Part shown: one piece after another, positions 25,887-34,827 of the stretch
Numbering within the stretch: position 1 is the stretch's first letter
How the letters are laid out: the number at the start of each line of letters is the position of its first letter
Source of the DNA: Tritonibacter multivorans
Lineage (GTDB): Bacteria > Pseudomonadota > Alphaproteobacteria > Rhodobacterales > Rhodobacteraceae
Direction of reading: 5' to 3'
NCBI RefSeq assembly: GCF_001458415.1
Contig: NZ_CYSD01000002.1
Coordinates: 62,001 to 126,000, forward strand
DNA length: 64,000 nucleotides
Position numbers and translations under genes: made by a program
The notes under the pieces: generated by a model
Seen by the model: the letters and a program-made list of their open reading frames with translations, nothing else
Told to the model about the DNA's origin: nothing
The model's database searches: none

Positions 25887-26823
25887 TAAGCGATTGATTG
25901 CACTGGGCGCCGCAGTTCTTGCGGCCTCGGTCGTTTTCCTGTTTTGGGGCGGCGCGTGGCGCTCTGCTTATGTGCTTGAACTGCGGGGCATAAAACTCGG
26001 TGGGTTGATCTGTGTCGGCACCGCCGTCGGCATCGCCACGGTCTTGTTTCAGACCCTGAGCAACAACCGCATTCTGACCCCGTCGATTATGGGCTTTGAT
26101 GCGCTCTTTATCTTAATGAAAACACTTGTGGTCTTTGCCTCAGCCGGGGTCGCGGTCCGCACGATGCCGACAGAGCTGGTTTTCCTGACAGACACGCTGT
26201 TTATGATTGGGGCCACGCTTGTGATTTTTCTGTTGGTCCTGCGGCGTGCCCGGCAGGATATCCAGTTGTTGATCCTTGTGGGCGTCATATTTGGCCTGCT
26301 GTTTCGGACCCTTGCAGGGTTTATGCAGCGCCTGCTGGACCCTTCGGAATTTGCCATGGTTCAGGCCAATATGTTTGCCCAGTTCAGCGGCATTGACCGT
26401 CAGGCCCTTTTCATTGCCATCTGCTTGATGATCTTGGTGGTTTTCTGGTTGGCCAGCAAACATCTGGTGCTCGATGTGATGGCATTGGGGCGCGGGCCTG
26501 CGTCCACACTCGGGGTATCTTATGACAGGTTGCAAGTGCACATGCTGATTGCCATTGCCACGCTGGTGGCGGTTTCAACCGCGCTGGTGGGGCCGCTGGC
26601 CTTTCTTGGGCTGTTGGTCACCGCCCTGACCCATAGCCTGATGCAAAGCCATCGACATGCCCTGCAATTGCCCGGCGCCGCACTGATGGGCTGCCTTGTG
26701 CTGATCCTTGGCCAGACCCTGTTCGAGCGGATCTTGAAGCTGGACTCCACCTTGGCGGTCATCATCGAGTTTTGCGGCGGCCTGTTGTTTCTTGCGCTTC
26801 TGGCAAAAGGAAAAGTCAAATGA
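25879..26823 (+). CDS. Siderophore ABC permease 2 (FatC/CeuC-like)
   Basis: A 314-aa polytopic FecCD-family permease. ATG 25879 overlaps the upstream permease stop by 8 bases, indicating translational coupling. Recognisable blocks are LGGLICVGTAVGIATVLFQTLSNNRILTP (in part FQTLSNNRILTPS), MGFDALF and GPLAFLGLLV. Together with the upstream permease it forms the translocation pathway. Many hydrophobic segments, about nine to ten. Confidence 0.85.
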   Translation: MPDKRLIALGAAVLAASVVFLFWGGAWRSAYVLELRGIKLGGLICVGTAVGIATVLFQTLSNNRILTPSIMGFDALFILMKTLVVFASAGVAVRTMPTELVFLTDTLFMIGATLVIFLLVLRRARQDIQLLILVGVIFGLLFRTLAGFMQRLLDPSEFAMVQANMFAQFSGIDRQALFIAICLMILVVFWLASKHLVLDVMALGRGPASTLGVSYDRLQVHMLIAIATLVAVSTALVGPLAFLGLLVTALTHSLMQSHRHALQLPGAALMGCLVLILGQTLFERILKLDSTLAVIIEFCGGLLFLALLAKGKVK

Positions 26824-27581
26824 TCCAGATTGACACGCTCAGTCACCACATCGCCGGAACGCCGGTCTTGTCGGACATCTCTCTGACCCTGCCGCAAGGC
26901 AAGATCACGGCGCTCATCGGCCCCAATGGTGCTGGGAAATCTACATTGCTCAATGCCATTGGTCGCCAACTTGAACCGCAGCAGGGCAATATCACCATAA
27001 GCGGGCAGAACCTGCGTCGCTTTGCGCCGCGCGACCTCGCCTTTCAGATCGCGGTGGTGGCCCAGCATCTGAATGTGGGAAGCCGCATCCGGGTGGCCGA
27101 TCTGGTTGGTTATGGCCGATGGCCCCATGCCCAAGGCCGCCTCAGAGCGGAGGACCGGGTCATGATTGACCGCGCCTTGATCCAATTTGACCTGCAAAAC
27201 CTGCGCCACAGGTTTCTGGACGAATTGTCCGGCGGACAGCGGCAACGCGCCTTTATTGCGATGGCCTATGCTCAGGACACCAATTGGCTGCTTCTGGACG
27301 AGCCATTGAACAACCTTGACCTGAAACACGCCCGTAGTCTGATGGCCAAGCTGCGCGAGCTGGTGGACACTCAAGGCAAAAGCGTGGTGATCGTTTTGCA
27401 CGACCTGAACTACACGCTTTCCTGGGCAGATCACGTCGTGGCCATGCGAGATGGGCAATTGGCTTTTGCCGGCCCCACCTTGGACGTTGCGACAGCAGAT
27501 GCGCTAAGTGATTTATACCAAACAGATATCAACATTGCGCAAACAGATCGCGGCACGCCCCTTGCCCTCTATCATCGCTAA
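26820..27581 (+). CDS. Siderophore ABC ATPase (FatE/CeuD-like)
   Basis: A 253-aa ATPase of the FecE/BtuD group. Walker A is GPNGAGKSTLLN, the signature is LSGGQRQRAFIA, Walker B is LLLDEPLNNLDL, and the H-loop is LHDLNYTL. ATG 26820 overlaps the permease stop TGA (ATGA), giving tight coupling. It completes the four-gene importer and is followed by the receptor gene 173 bp downstream, which has its own promoter box. Confidence 0.9.
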   Translation: MIQIDTLSHHIAGTPVLSDISLTLPQGKITALIGPNGAGKSTLLNAIGRQLEPQQGNITISGQNLRRFAPRDLAFQIAVVAQHLNVGSRIRVADLVGYGRWPHAQGRLRAEDRVMIDRALIQFDLQNLRHRFLDELSGGQRQRAFIAMAYAQDTNWLLLDEPLNNLDLKHARSLMAKLRELVDTQGKSVVIVLHDLNYTLSWADHVVAMRDGQLAFAGPTLDVATADALSDLYQTDINIAQTDRGTPLALYHR

Positions 27582-27633
27582 ACGGCCCCTTTTGCGGCCA
27601 AATTCACGCAATCCGATTACAACCCTTAATCCT

Positions 27634-27646
27634 TAGTAAAATACTA
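27634..27646. promoter_or_regulatory. Candidate iron-responsive box A
   Basis: TAGTA-AAA-TACTA, a perfect 13-bp palindrome (with a further T at 27633), 108 bases upstream of the TonB receptor ATG. The same core recurs at 29894 and at 42024. Iron control is inferred from the three downstream gene sets. Confidence 0.65.
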
Positions 27647-27753
27647 TTGATTGTTTCTTCGAAGCTTCCTAAGAGGTCTTCGGCTTATTTCAGGCAAGCC
27701 AGGTTCTTTCCCCCGCCATGCCAGACACTCACCTTTACGATGTTAGGTAAATC

Positions 27754-29745
27754 ATGGCTCGGAATCGATCCCATCTCTTGCCGGGGCTGCTTTGTGGCAC
27801 GGCACTTACGCTTTCCTTCTCTACAGTTGCGCTGGCCGAACATGACCTCGGCGTTTCAGTCCTGGACCCCATTATCGCGGAAAAAGAAGACCCGCTTTAT
27901 GGTGCCGCGGACCGGGCGACGGCTGTCTATGTGGCCGAAGCCGAAATCGAGCGCGCGAGCCTCGGTGATCTGAAAGACCTGTTTGCTGGTCTGGCCTCTG
28001 TGTCCGTCGGTGGCGCTATACCTGTGGCCCAGAAGATCTTTGTGAACGGCGTGGATATGCTAAACCTCGCGATCAAGGTCGATGGCGTGTCGCAAAACAA
28101 CCGCGTCTTCCACCACGCCAGCGCCAACGCCTTTGACCCCGGCCTGATGAAATCGGTTCGTGTCGATCCCGGCGTGGCCCCCGCCGATGCGGGCCCCGGC
28201 GCGCTGGCTGGCGGCGTGACCATGGAAACCGTGGACGTTGCCGACATTCTGGAAGACGGCGATAATTTCGGCGGCAAAGCGCGTTTTGGCTACTCTGACA
28301 ACGGAAGCACCGCACAGGCTGCCCTGACTTTGGCCGCACGTCGCGAAGGCTTTGAAGTTCTGGCCTATGCCCGTCGCGCCACCGGCGACGACTACGAAGA
28401 CGGCGATGGCAATGTGGTCACCGGCACCGAAGCCAAATTGTCCTCTCAGCTTTTGAAATTCGCCTATGAGTCCGCCGAGGGCCACCGGGTCGAATTTTCA
28501 GCCCAGCAAATGAAAGACAACGGGCTGCGCAATACCCGCGCCAACTTTGGCTATATGCCGCCGCGCGGTCCTTTCCCGGATTTGCGCGTTTATGACACCA
28601 CCCGCCGGATTGCCTCCCTGCGTTATGAAAACACATTTGACAGCGGCCTTTGGGACCCGAGTGTGGTTGTTGGCTTCTCGGAAACTGATCTGAAAACAGA
28701 AGTGCCGTTTGGCGATGATGCACAATCCCGCACATTCTCTGTGACCGTTCAGAACGAATTCCACCTCAGCGAAAGCAACACCATCACGGCGGGTTTGGAT
28801 TATCAGCGCAAGGACAACCGCTATAATGCGGATTGGGTCACCGAAGCCACCTCTGAGGAAAGCCGGAACATCGGCATCTTTGCACAGGCCCGCCTGGAGC
28901 CGACGGACCGTCTCAAGGTTTCGACTGGTCTGCGGGCTGACTGGCAGGACTTTACCGATCGCAATGGCGGCAGCCAAAGCCCGAACGGCATCAGTGGCAA
29001 CCTGTCTCTGACCTATGATGTCACCGACTCCCTGTCGCTGCGGGCGGCCTATTCCACTGTCTTTGGTGGCATTATCCTCGAGGACAACTATCTGCTCGGG
29101 GACGCTTGGGATTATTCGGGGCTGACCGACGCGTCCCGTGGCCGCAACCTTGTGATCGGCGCCGATTTTGAGCAGGGCAACTGGACCTTTGGTGGCGAAT
29201 TCTTCCGCACCAATATCGATGATGCGCGGTTCTCGACTTATGACAGCGGGCTGGCAGCCTACACCGCCAGCCACAACGACTTTGAAACCAAAGGCGTGAA
29301 CATCGCAGCCACCTATGGCTGGGACAGCGGTTTTGCCCGCTTTACCGCAAGCCGGTCCGAGAACTACATCAATGGCGAAAAAGCCTCGAGCTACTATGTT
29401 CTGGACTACGGCGCACCCTTGGGCACCGTTCTGGCGCTCGAGGTTCAACAAGAGCTGCCGCAGTATAACCTCGTGGTCGGAGGATCGGTGGATGCCGCGC
29501 TCTCTTATGACCACGGCGCAGTCGAAGCGGATCCGGTTCAGAAACTCGACGGCTATCAGGTGCTCAACCTCTTTGCCGAATACACCCCGCCCTCTGCTCA
29601 GAACGTGACGATCCGCGCCTCGGTCGACAATGTGTTCGACACGCAATTTGCAGACCGCGCGACCTATGGCGCAGACTATGGCGGCTTCAACACCCTCAAA
29701 GAACCGGGGCGCACCGTCTCTGTTGTGGCGACTGTCAAGTTCTGA
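27754..29745 (+). CDS. TonB-dependent siderophore receptor
   Basis: A 663-aa outer-membrane beta-barrel receptor. A signal peptide ends ALA at about residue 28; an N-terminal segment GVSVLDPII may be the TonB box. The plug domain follows (LKDLFAGLASVSVGGAIP, shown in part) with the usual FVNGVDMLNLAIKVDGVSQN block. The C-terminus VSVVATVKF ends in phenylalanine as barrel proteins do. The length is typical for a catecholate siderophore receptor. It sits between the ABC importer and the petrobactin operon, so ferric petrobactin is the inferred ligand. An iron box lies upstream and a terminator downstream at 29789. Confidence 0.85.
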   Translation: MARNRSHLLPGLLCGTALTLSFSTVALAEHDLGVSVLDPIIAEKEDPLYGAADRATAVYVAEAEIERASLGDLKDLFAGLASVSVGGAIPVAQKIFVNGVDMLNLAIKVDGVSQNNRVFHHASANAFDPGLMKSVRVDPGVAPADAGPGALAGGVTMETVDVADILEDGDNFGGKARFGYSDNGSTAQAALTLAARREGFEVLAYARRATGDDYEDGDGNVVTGTEAKLSSQLLKFAYESAEGHRVEFSAQQMKDNGLRNTRANFGYMPPRGPFPDLRVYDTTRRIASLRYENTFDSGLWDPSVVVGFSETDLKTEVPFGDDAQSRTFSVTVQNEFHLSESNTITAGLDYQRKDNRYNADWVTEATSEESRNIGIFAQARLEPTDRLKVSTGLRADWQDFTDRNGGSQSPNGISGNLSLTYDVTDSLSLRAAYSTVFGGIILEDNYLLGDAWDYSGLTDASRGRNLVIGADFEQGNWTFGGEFFRTNIDDARFSTYDSGLAAYTASHNDFETKGVNIAATYGWDSGFARFTASRSENYINGEKASSYYVLDYGAPLGTVLALEVQQELPQYNLVVGGSVDAALSYDHGAVEADPVQKLDGYQVLNLFAEYTPPSAQNVTIRASVDNVFDTQFADRATYGADYGGFNTLKEPGRTVSVVATVKF

Positions 29746-29788
29746 TCCGGTCAAACGAGCACCCTCGTTCGAACCCACTACTCTATTT

Positions 29789-29821
29789 GACGGCTCCGTT
29801 CCGCGGGGCCGTCTTTCTTTT
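29789..29821 (+). terminator. Rho-independent terminator after the receptor gene
   Basis: GACGGCTCC (29789-29797) pairs with GGGGCCGTC (29105 offset: 29805-29813) with one G-T wobble and a 7-base loop, followed by TTTCTTTT. It lies 44 bases after the receptor stop. Confidence 0.8.
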
Positions 29822-29893
29822 GGGAAACGGGTTAAACTTTGCTTTTTCCCGCAGGGCGCCATTTCCCGCCGACTGCCATTTTTCGCCTTTACC

Positions 29894-29906
29894 TAGTAAA
29901 ATACTC
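29894..29906. promoter_or_regulatory. Candidate iron-responsive box B
   Basis: TAGTAAAATACTC, identical to box A in 12 of 13 bases (palindrome arms TAGTA and TACT). It lies about 220 bases upstream of asbA, before the likely leader. Confidence 0.6.
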
Positions 29907-29930
29907 ATCTATAAGTCACCCACGCGCGAC

Positions 29931-30128
29931 ATGCCTCACAGAAGCTGCGAGTCGTGCCATGCCAGCACGCCACATCGCCTGCCAGTCTCCTTAAAATCAA
30001 TTTGCATCAAAGCTATACGTCGCAGCCCCTGTGACGGACTGCACTGTGATGCACAAAGGGAGCTCGCTCGGATGACCGTCGCATTCACTTTGCCCTCTCA
30101 CTGCCCCATGTGCGGAGCAGTGAGATGA
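29931..30128 (+). CDS. Possible small ORF overlapping the asbA start
   Basis: An ORF of 65 codons whose TGA overlaps the asbA ATG (ATGA). It is cysteine-rich (SCESCH, CPMCG) and may be a leader peptide or chance. No family is recognised and no clear ribosome site precedes the first ATG. Kept at low confidence because of the coupling geometry. Confidence 0.2.
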   Translation: MPHRSCESCHASTPHRLPVSLKSICIKAIRRSPCDGLHCDAQRELARMTVAFTLPSHCPMCGAVR

Positions 30129-31885
30129 GTTTTCAACGTATAGCTGATAAACAATCCCGCGCAGAACAGGCCTCTCTGCAAGCGCTGGTCAATGGGTTCC
30201 TGCGCGAAATCGATCCGGGTCTCTGGCTTCAATCTGAAGACGGGCCCCGTCTTCAGATTGAACTGCGCCATTGCAAAGCGGTTTTGTGCTTGGAGGTGCT
30301 TTATGCCTCTCAGACCGGCCCACATGAATTTGGTGGGATACGGGTTCTGGACCCTCTATCTGGCTCTCAGCGGGCCACTTCTGCGGTTCAGGCCCTGTGC
30401 CTGGTCGCCCAAGAATGCGCCGCGCGTCTGGGTCGCGATGCCGATCGGAAGTTACCAGAATTCCTGCGCTGCGTTTTCAACAGCAACGCAGAAATCACCG
30501 CGTTTATGGACCATGCCGCAAAAGATGCCGACCTTCGGGATTTTCTAACCGCAGAACAGAGCGTGGTCTTTGGCCATTGGTTGCACCCAACCCCCAAAAG
30601 CCGCGACGGGATGAGCAACTGGCAGCAAAAAACCTATGCACCGGAGTGGCAGGGACGGTTTCAGCTGACATGGTTTGCAGTTGATGCGGGCCTCTTTGAA
30701 GAAGACAGCGCAACCACTCCAGTTGACCAGATTGTCACGGATCTTCTGGGACAGGACAGCGCGTTTTCCCTTGCCCCAAATGAGCGGCTTTTGCCCCTGC
30801 ACCCCCTGCAGGCTGAGGCGCTGCGCCTTGACCCCGAGGTGGCATCGCTTTTGGATCGTGGCGTGCTGCGCGACCTTGGCCCGGCCGGACAGGAATTCTT
30901 TGCGACCTCTTCCGTGCGCACGCTTTACGCACCGAATTGCCCCTGGATGGTAAAGTTCTCCATTCCTGTCCGTCTGACCAATTCTTTGCGGGTGACCAAA
31001 CGAAGTGAACTGCGTGTCGGCCTGCTGATGGCGCGCCTGCTTGCGCGTCTGAACTTTGCCACCGACGTGCCCTGCTTCCAGATCCTTGACGATCCGGCCT
31101 ATGCCAATGTTCGGATACCCCAACGACGCGAAAGCGGGTTTGAAACCATCTTTCGACAAAACCCGTTCCTGCAGGGCAAAAGCAATGGCATCGTGAATGT
31201 TGCCGCGTTGACAGCCGATCCGGCAGTTGGCGCGACAAGTCTGCTTGCCACCGAAATTCTGCGCCTCGCGCAAGCGGAGGGCCAAAGCCGCAGCACAATC
31301 GCCAGACGCTGGTTCGACGCCTATCTGGATTGCATGTTAGTGCCGCTTTTGACGCTCTATGACCGCCATGGCATCGCCGTCGAAGCACATCAGCAAAACG
31401 CCCTTCTGGATTTGTCCCAAGGCTATCCAGGGCGCGGGTTTTTCCGGGACAATCAAGGCTATTTTGTTACCCAAGAGGCACTGCCGCGGCTTGCTGCCCT
31501 GCAGCCTGAGCTTGCCGAGCTTGACGCGCTGGTCTTTGAGGCAGAGCACATTCATCAGCGGTTTGCCTACTATCTGTTTGTCAATCAGATCTTTGCTGTC
31601 ATCCGGCGGCTGGGACGCGATGGCATCGTTCCGGAAACCACAACGCTGGCGCAACTGGCGCAGCGGCTTGATGATCTGGCACCGCACCTCACTGGCGCAG
31701 GGGCTGGTTTCATCGCCTATCTGCGCAGTAGCCCCCAACTGGCAACCAAAGCCAACCTGCTAACCCGCTTTCACGACATGGACGAACTGCAAACCGCAGC
31801 GTTAGAAGGGATGTTTATCGACATGCCCAACCCGCTTTGCCGTCAGACCATCACAATGCGGGAGGTTGAAGATGCTTGCCTCTGA
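30125..31885 (+). CDS. asbA: AsbA-like NIS siderophore synthetase (IucA/IucC family)
   Basis: A 586-aa NRPS-independent siderophore synthetase. The family motif HWLHPTPKSR is near residues 151-160, and LHPLQAEAL near 228 is the second conserved site. In petrobactin synthesis AsbA uses ATP to join citrate with spermidine or a spermidine derivative. The start is ATG 30125 with GGAG eight bases upstream. It overlaps asbB by 14 bases. The run asbA-asbB-asbC-asbD/E-asbF that follows is the B. anthracis petrobactin order, which makes this assignment strong. Confidence 0.85.
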   Translation: MSFQRIADKQSRAEQASLQALVNGFLREIDPGLWLQSEDGPRLQIELRHCKAVLCLEVLYASQTGPHEFGGIRVLDPLSGSQRATSAVQALCLVAQECAARLGRDADRKLPEFLRCVFNSNAEITAFMDHAAKDADLRDFLTAEQSVVFGHWLHPTPKSRDGMSNWQQKTYAPEWQGRFQLTWFAVDAGLFEEDSATTPVDQIVTDLLGQDSAFSLAPNERLLPLHPLQAEALRLDPEVASLLDRGVLRDLGPAGQEFFATSSVRTLYAPNCPWMVKFSIPVRLTNSLRVTKRSELRVGLLMARLLARLNFATDVPCFQILDDPAYANVRIPQRRESGFETIFRQNPFLQGKSNGIVNVAALTADPAVGATSLLATEILRLAQAEGQSRSTIARRWFDAYLDCMLVPLLTLYDRHGIAVEAHQQNALLDLSQGYPGRGFFRDNQGYFVTQEALPRLAALQPELAELDALVFEAEHIHQRFAYYLFVNQIFAVIRRLGRDGIVPETTTLAQLAQRLDDLAPHLTGAGAGFIAYLRSSPQLATKANLLTRFHDMDELQTAALEGMFIDMPNPLCRQTITMREVEDACL

Positions 31886-33575
31886 AGCACGGCATTCGCC
31901 CGCCATGCAGCGCGTATTGCGCCAATTCTGCGAAGCGTTGCTGAGCGAGGGCTGGGCCAATCAGCTTTTGTTGGACCGCAGTGGCAGATTGTCCTGGACC
32001 TTTGGGTCGCTAGCCCTGCGCGCCAAAGGGCGGATGGGCGCCTTTGGACGCTTTCGCCTGAACGCGGACAGTCTTGAGATGCAGATAGGCACGCGTTGGC
32101 AGGTCGCCACCCTAGAGGCCATTCTTTCTACGGTGCCCTCAGAACACGCCCAACCGCTTCAACAAGACCTCGAACAAACCGCCCGGCTGACCGCCCTAAA
32201 CGCGCGTTACCTCAGCGGGGAAGACCGGCGTGGCCTACCGCTGTTTGCGCTGGAAACCGCCCTTCACGAAGGGCACCCGTACCACCCCTGTTTTAAGGCC
32301 CGCAGCGGGTTTTCAGAGGCGGACCATTTGGCCTATGGGCCAGAATTTGGCGAACGTTTCCGCCTTGTTGCGGTTTTCTTTGACCGGGACCTCGCACTCG
32401 AGGCCCTGCCCCACACAGAGTTCTGGTCCAGTGAACTGGGAGAGGACGAGTGGCACCGCATCACAACCGCATTGCGCGACGGGGGACAGGATCCAGCGCA
32501 GTTTTCGCTGCTGCCGCTGCACCCATGGCAATGGGCGGCAGTGCAAGACCACCCGCTGCTACAACAATGGATTGCGCAGGGGCGTTGTCACGCATTGGGC
32601 CCGATCGGTGACAGCTACCGGGCCACACAGTCCGTGCGCACGCTGATGAACGCCCAAGACAGCAAACGCGCCCATGTCAAAACCGCCATGGCCATGCGCA
32701 ATACATCTTCGTTGCGGACCCTGATCCCGGAAACCGTAGAGATCGCGCCGGTCATTTCGAACTGGGTGACACAAGTGATCGACAGCGACCCGCTGTTTGC
32801 CAATCGCTACCCGCTTCGGCTGCTTCCCGAATATGCGGGGCTCATCGTTGGGCGCGACACCGAACTCGCCGGTCATCTGGCTGCCATTTGGCGTCAAAGC
32901 CCCATGGCACTCGGGATCGAGGCGACAGAAATGGTGCCATTCAACGCGCTCTCTGTCATCGAAAGCGACGGCTCTCCGTTTATTGCGCCATGGGTTGACC
33001 ATTTCGGGATCGAGCCCTGGGTCAAACGCCTGATCGAGGTGGCCGTTTTGCCAGTTTGGCACCTGATGGTCGCACATGGCATCGGGTTGGAAGCCCATGG
33101 CCAGAACCTTATCCTGCATCATAAGGACGGCTGGCCGACAGAGATTATTGCGCGCGATTTCCACGATGGGGTGGAATACGTGCCCGACCTCCTGTCGCGT
33201 CCCGACCTCTGCCCCGATTTGGGCGCGATCAATCCCGTGTTCGATCACGCCCCGCCCGACACATTCCACCGGCTGTCCTCGGCCGATGGGCTGCGCGAAC
33301 TGGTGATGGATACATTGTTTGTGTTCAACCTCGCCGATCTCTCTGACCTTCTGCAACGGCATTGGGGATTTGCGGAAAGCCGCTTTTGGCAAATCGTCCG
33401 CGGCTGTCTGGACAGTTATGCAGAGGAACACGGGCTTCAGGCGCGGCAGGCGATGTTTGACCCGTTCAAGCGCCAGATCCACGCCGAAAGCCTGATCACC
33501 CGAAAACTGGACCCCACCCGAGACAGCTATCGCCATCTGGTCCCCAACAGCCTTTCCCTTGTAGAGGAGCATTGA
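31872..33575 (+). CDS. asbB: AsbB-like NIS siderophore synthetase (IucA/IucC family)
   Basis: A 567-aa NIS synthetase. The motif GHPYHPCFKARSGF (around residue 136) and LHPWQWAAV are the ATP/citrate site hallmarks; TLRTLIPETVEIAPV and AHGIGLEAHGQNLIL (in part) are family blocks of the IucA/IucC C-terminal FhuF-like half. ATG 31872 follows GGAGG by six bases and overlaps the asbA stop. AsbB in petrobactin synthesis couples the second 3,4-dihydroxybenzoyl-spermidine arm to the citrate core. Confidence 0.85.
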   Translation: MLASEARHSPAMQRVLRQFCEALLSEGWANQLLLDRSGRLSWTFGSLALRAKGRMGAFGRFRLNADSLEMQIGTRWQVATLEAILSTVPSEHAQPLQQDLEQTARLTALNARYLSGEDRRGLPLFALETALHEGHPYHPCFKARSGFSEADHLAYGPEFGERFRLVAVFFDRDLALEALPHTEFWSSELGEDEWHRITTALRDGGQDPAQFSLLPLHPWQWAAVQDHPLLQQWIAQGRCHALGPIGDSYRATQSVRTLMNAQDSKRAHVKTAMAMRNTSSLRTLIPETVEIAPVISNWVTQVIDSDPLFANRYPLRLLPEYAGLIVGRDTELAGHLAAIWRQSPMALGIEATEMVPFNALSVIESDGSPFIAPWVDHFGIEPWVKRLIEVAVLPVWHLMVAHGIGLEAHGQNLILHHKDGWPTEIIARDFHDGVEYVPDLLSRPDLCPDLGAINPVFDHAPPDTFHRLSSADGLRELVMDTLFVFNLADLSDLLQRHWGFAESRFWQIVRGCLDSYAEEHGLQARQAMFDPFKRQIHAESLITRKLDPTRDSYRHLVPNSLSLVEEH

Positions 33576-33576
33576 C

Positions 33577-34827
33577 GTGTTTGTCTTAAACGACACCCCA
33601 GTTGACCCGAACGCCCTGTTTCCGCGCCTGGAGCGCACCTTAAGCGGCTGCGCCAGCCATCGTTATGCGCTGCACCTCAGCGACACCGGAACCCTACTGT
33701 CCACAATCCTGTTTCTGCGTTCCAAAGGCGCGGGGGTTTTCCCAATCCGGGCTGACATTCCCGCAGACAAAGCTCTGACGATGGCCAAGACCGCTGGCTG
33801 CGACCGGTTCATAGCAGAGGGTTTGAAAGAACACGAAATCCCCTGCCACGCGGCGGTAGAGCCCGGTGTTCTGGTGCAGATGTCTTCGGGCACCACCGGC
33901 GCCCCAAAGGTGATTGCCCGCAGTTGGCAAAACATCGACGAAGAAATCGCGGCCTACGCCGCTTTCTTTGTGCGCAGCGCTGAAATGACCCCGGTCATCG
34001 CCAGCCCGATCAACCACAGCTACGGGCTGATTGCCGGAGCCATGGTGGCCCTGCACCGGGGTCATGTGCCGGTGCTGATCGATGCGGTAAACCCCAAGTA
34101 TATCTTGCGGCGCATGCGCGAAATTGAGAACCCCGTTCTTTATACCTCGCCCGCCATGCTGCACACGCTGGCTAGGCTTTTGCCCAAAGATCAGAAGCTG
34201 AATGCCGTGGTGACATCCGGCACAGTGCTGCCGGACGCCTGGTTCGCCGTGATCCGCGCGCGCACGACCCATTTCTTCCAGCAATATGGCTGCTCCGAAG
34301 TTGGTTGCATTGCCATCAATCAGGATCTGCAAAACCCGGCCGCCGTTGGCCGCGCCTTGCCGCATCTGCGGCTTATGGCCGGCACCGCGTCGTCCCCGGC
34401 TGCCGTTCAAGTCGAAAAACAAGGCCGGTTGATTGCAACCGGGGACCTCGGCGTTTTGGACGAGACCGGGCTGCTGACCTTTGTGTCGCGCGCAGATGAT
34501 ATGATCAATGTGGCCGGGCTGAACGTTTACCCGCAGGACGTTGAAGCCGCGGTTATGACGTCCGACGGGATTTCCGACGCAGTTGCCTTTCGGGTCGAAG
34601 ACGGCATGGCCGGCGCCCGTGTGGGTCTGCTGTATTGCGGTCACACGGTCACTGAAGACGACGTCCGCCAGATTTGCAACGCACGACTGGCCCCCTATCA
34701 GCAGCCAACGCTGATCAAACAGGTCTCCAACCTGCCACGCGAAGCGAACGGAAAACTCAGCCGCCGCGCCATTGCCGCGCAATTTGCCCCGGCCGGGGCC
34801 TCGCAAACGCAGGAGGTGCCAGCATGA
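33577..34827 (+). CDS. asbC: AsbC-like 3,4-dihydroxybenzoate adenylating enzyme
   Basis: A 416-aa AMP-forming ligase of the ANL family. The phosphate loop SSGTTGAPK is at about residues 107-115, the adenylate site YGCSEVG around 244-250 and the C-terminal catalytic lysine block PREANGKLSRRAI. It is short compared with EntE-type enzymes (about 540 aa), like AsbC. It activates 3,4-dihydroxybenzoate and loads the carrier domain of the next protein. The GTG start follows GAGGAG and lies one base after asbB. It overlaps the next gene by 4 bases. Confidence 0.85.
   Translation: MFVLNDTPVDPNALFPRLERTLSGCASHRYALHLSDTGTLLSTILFLRSKGAGVFPIRADIPADKALTMAKTAGCDRFIAEGLKEHEIPCHAAVEPGVLVQMSSGTTGAPKVIARSWQNIDEEIAAYAAFFVRSAEMTPVIASPINHSYGLIAGAMVALHRGHVPVLIDAVNPKYILRRMREIENPVLYTSPAMLHTLARLLPKDQKLNAVVTSGTVLPDAWFAVIRARTTHFFQQYGCSEVGCIAINQDLQNPAAVGRALPHLRLMAGTASSPAAVQVEKQGRLIATGDLGVLDETGLLTFVSRADDMINVAGLNVYPQDVEAAVMTSDGISDAVAFRVEDGMAGARVGLLYCGHTVTEDDVRQICNARLAPYQQPTLIKQVSNLPREANGKLSRRAIAAQFAPAGASQTQEVPA

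Larger units (their letters stand above)
29746..30124. other. 379-bp region between receptor and asbA
   Basis: It holds the receptor terminator, iron box B at 29894, and a possible small ORF (29931-30128) whose stop overlaps the asbA start. The remaining part is the asb promoter/leader of about 220 bases. Confidence 0.6.

Noticed and set aside
30125-33575. Aerobactin-type operon (iucABCD)
   Set aside because: Two IucA/IucC proteins are present, but there is no lysine N-oxygenase (IucD) or acetyltransferase (IucB); AsbC, AsbD/E and AsbF homologues follow, so a petrobactin-type product fits better.
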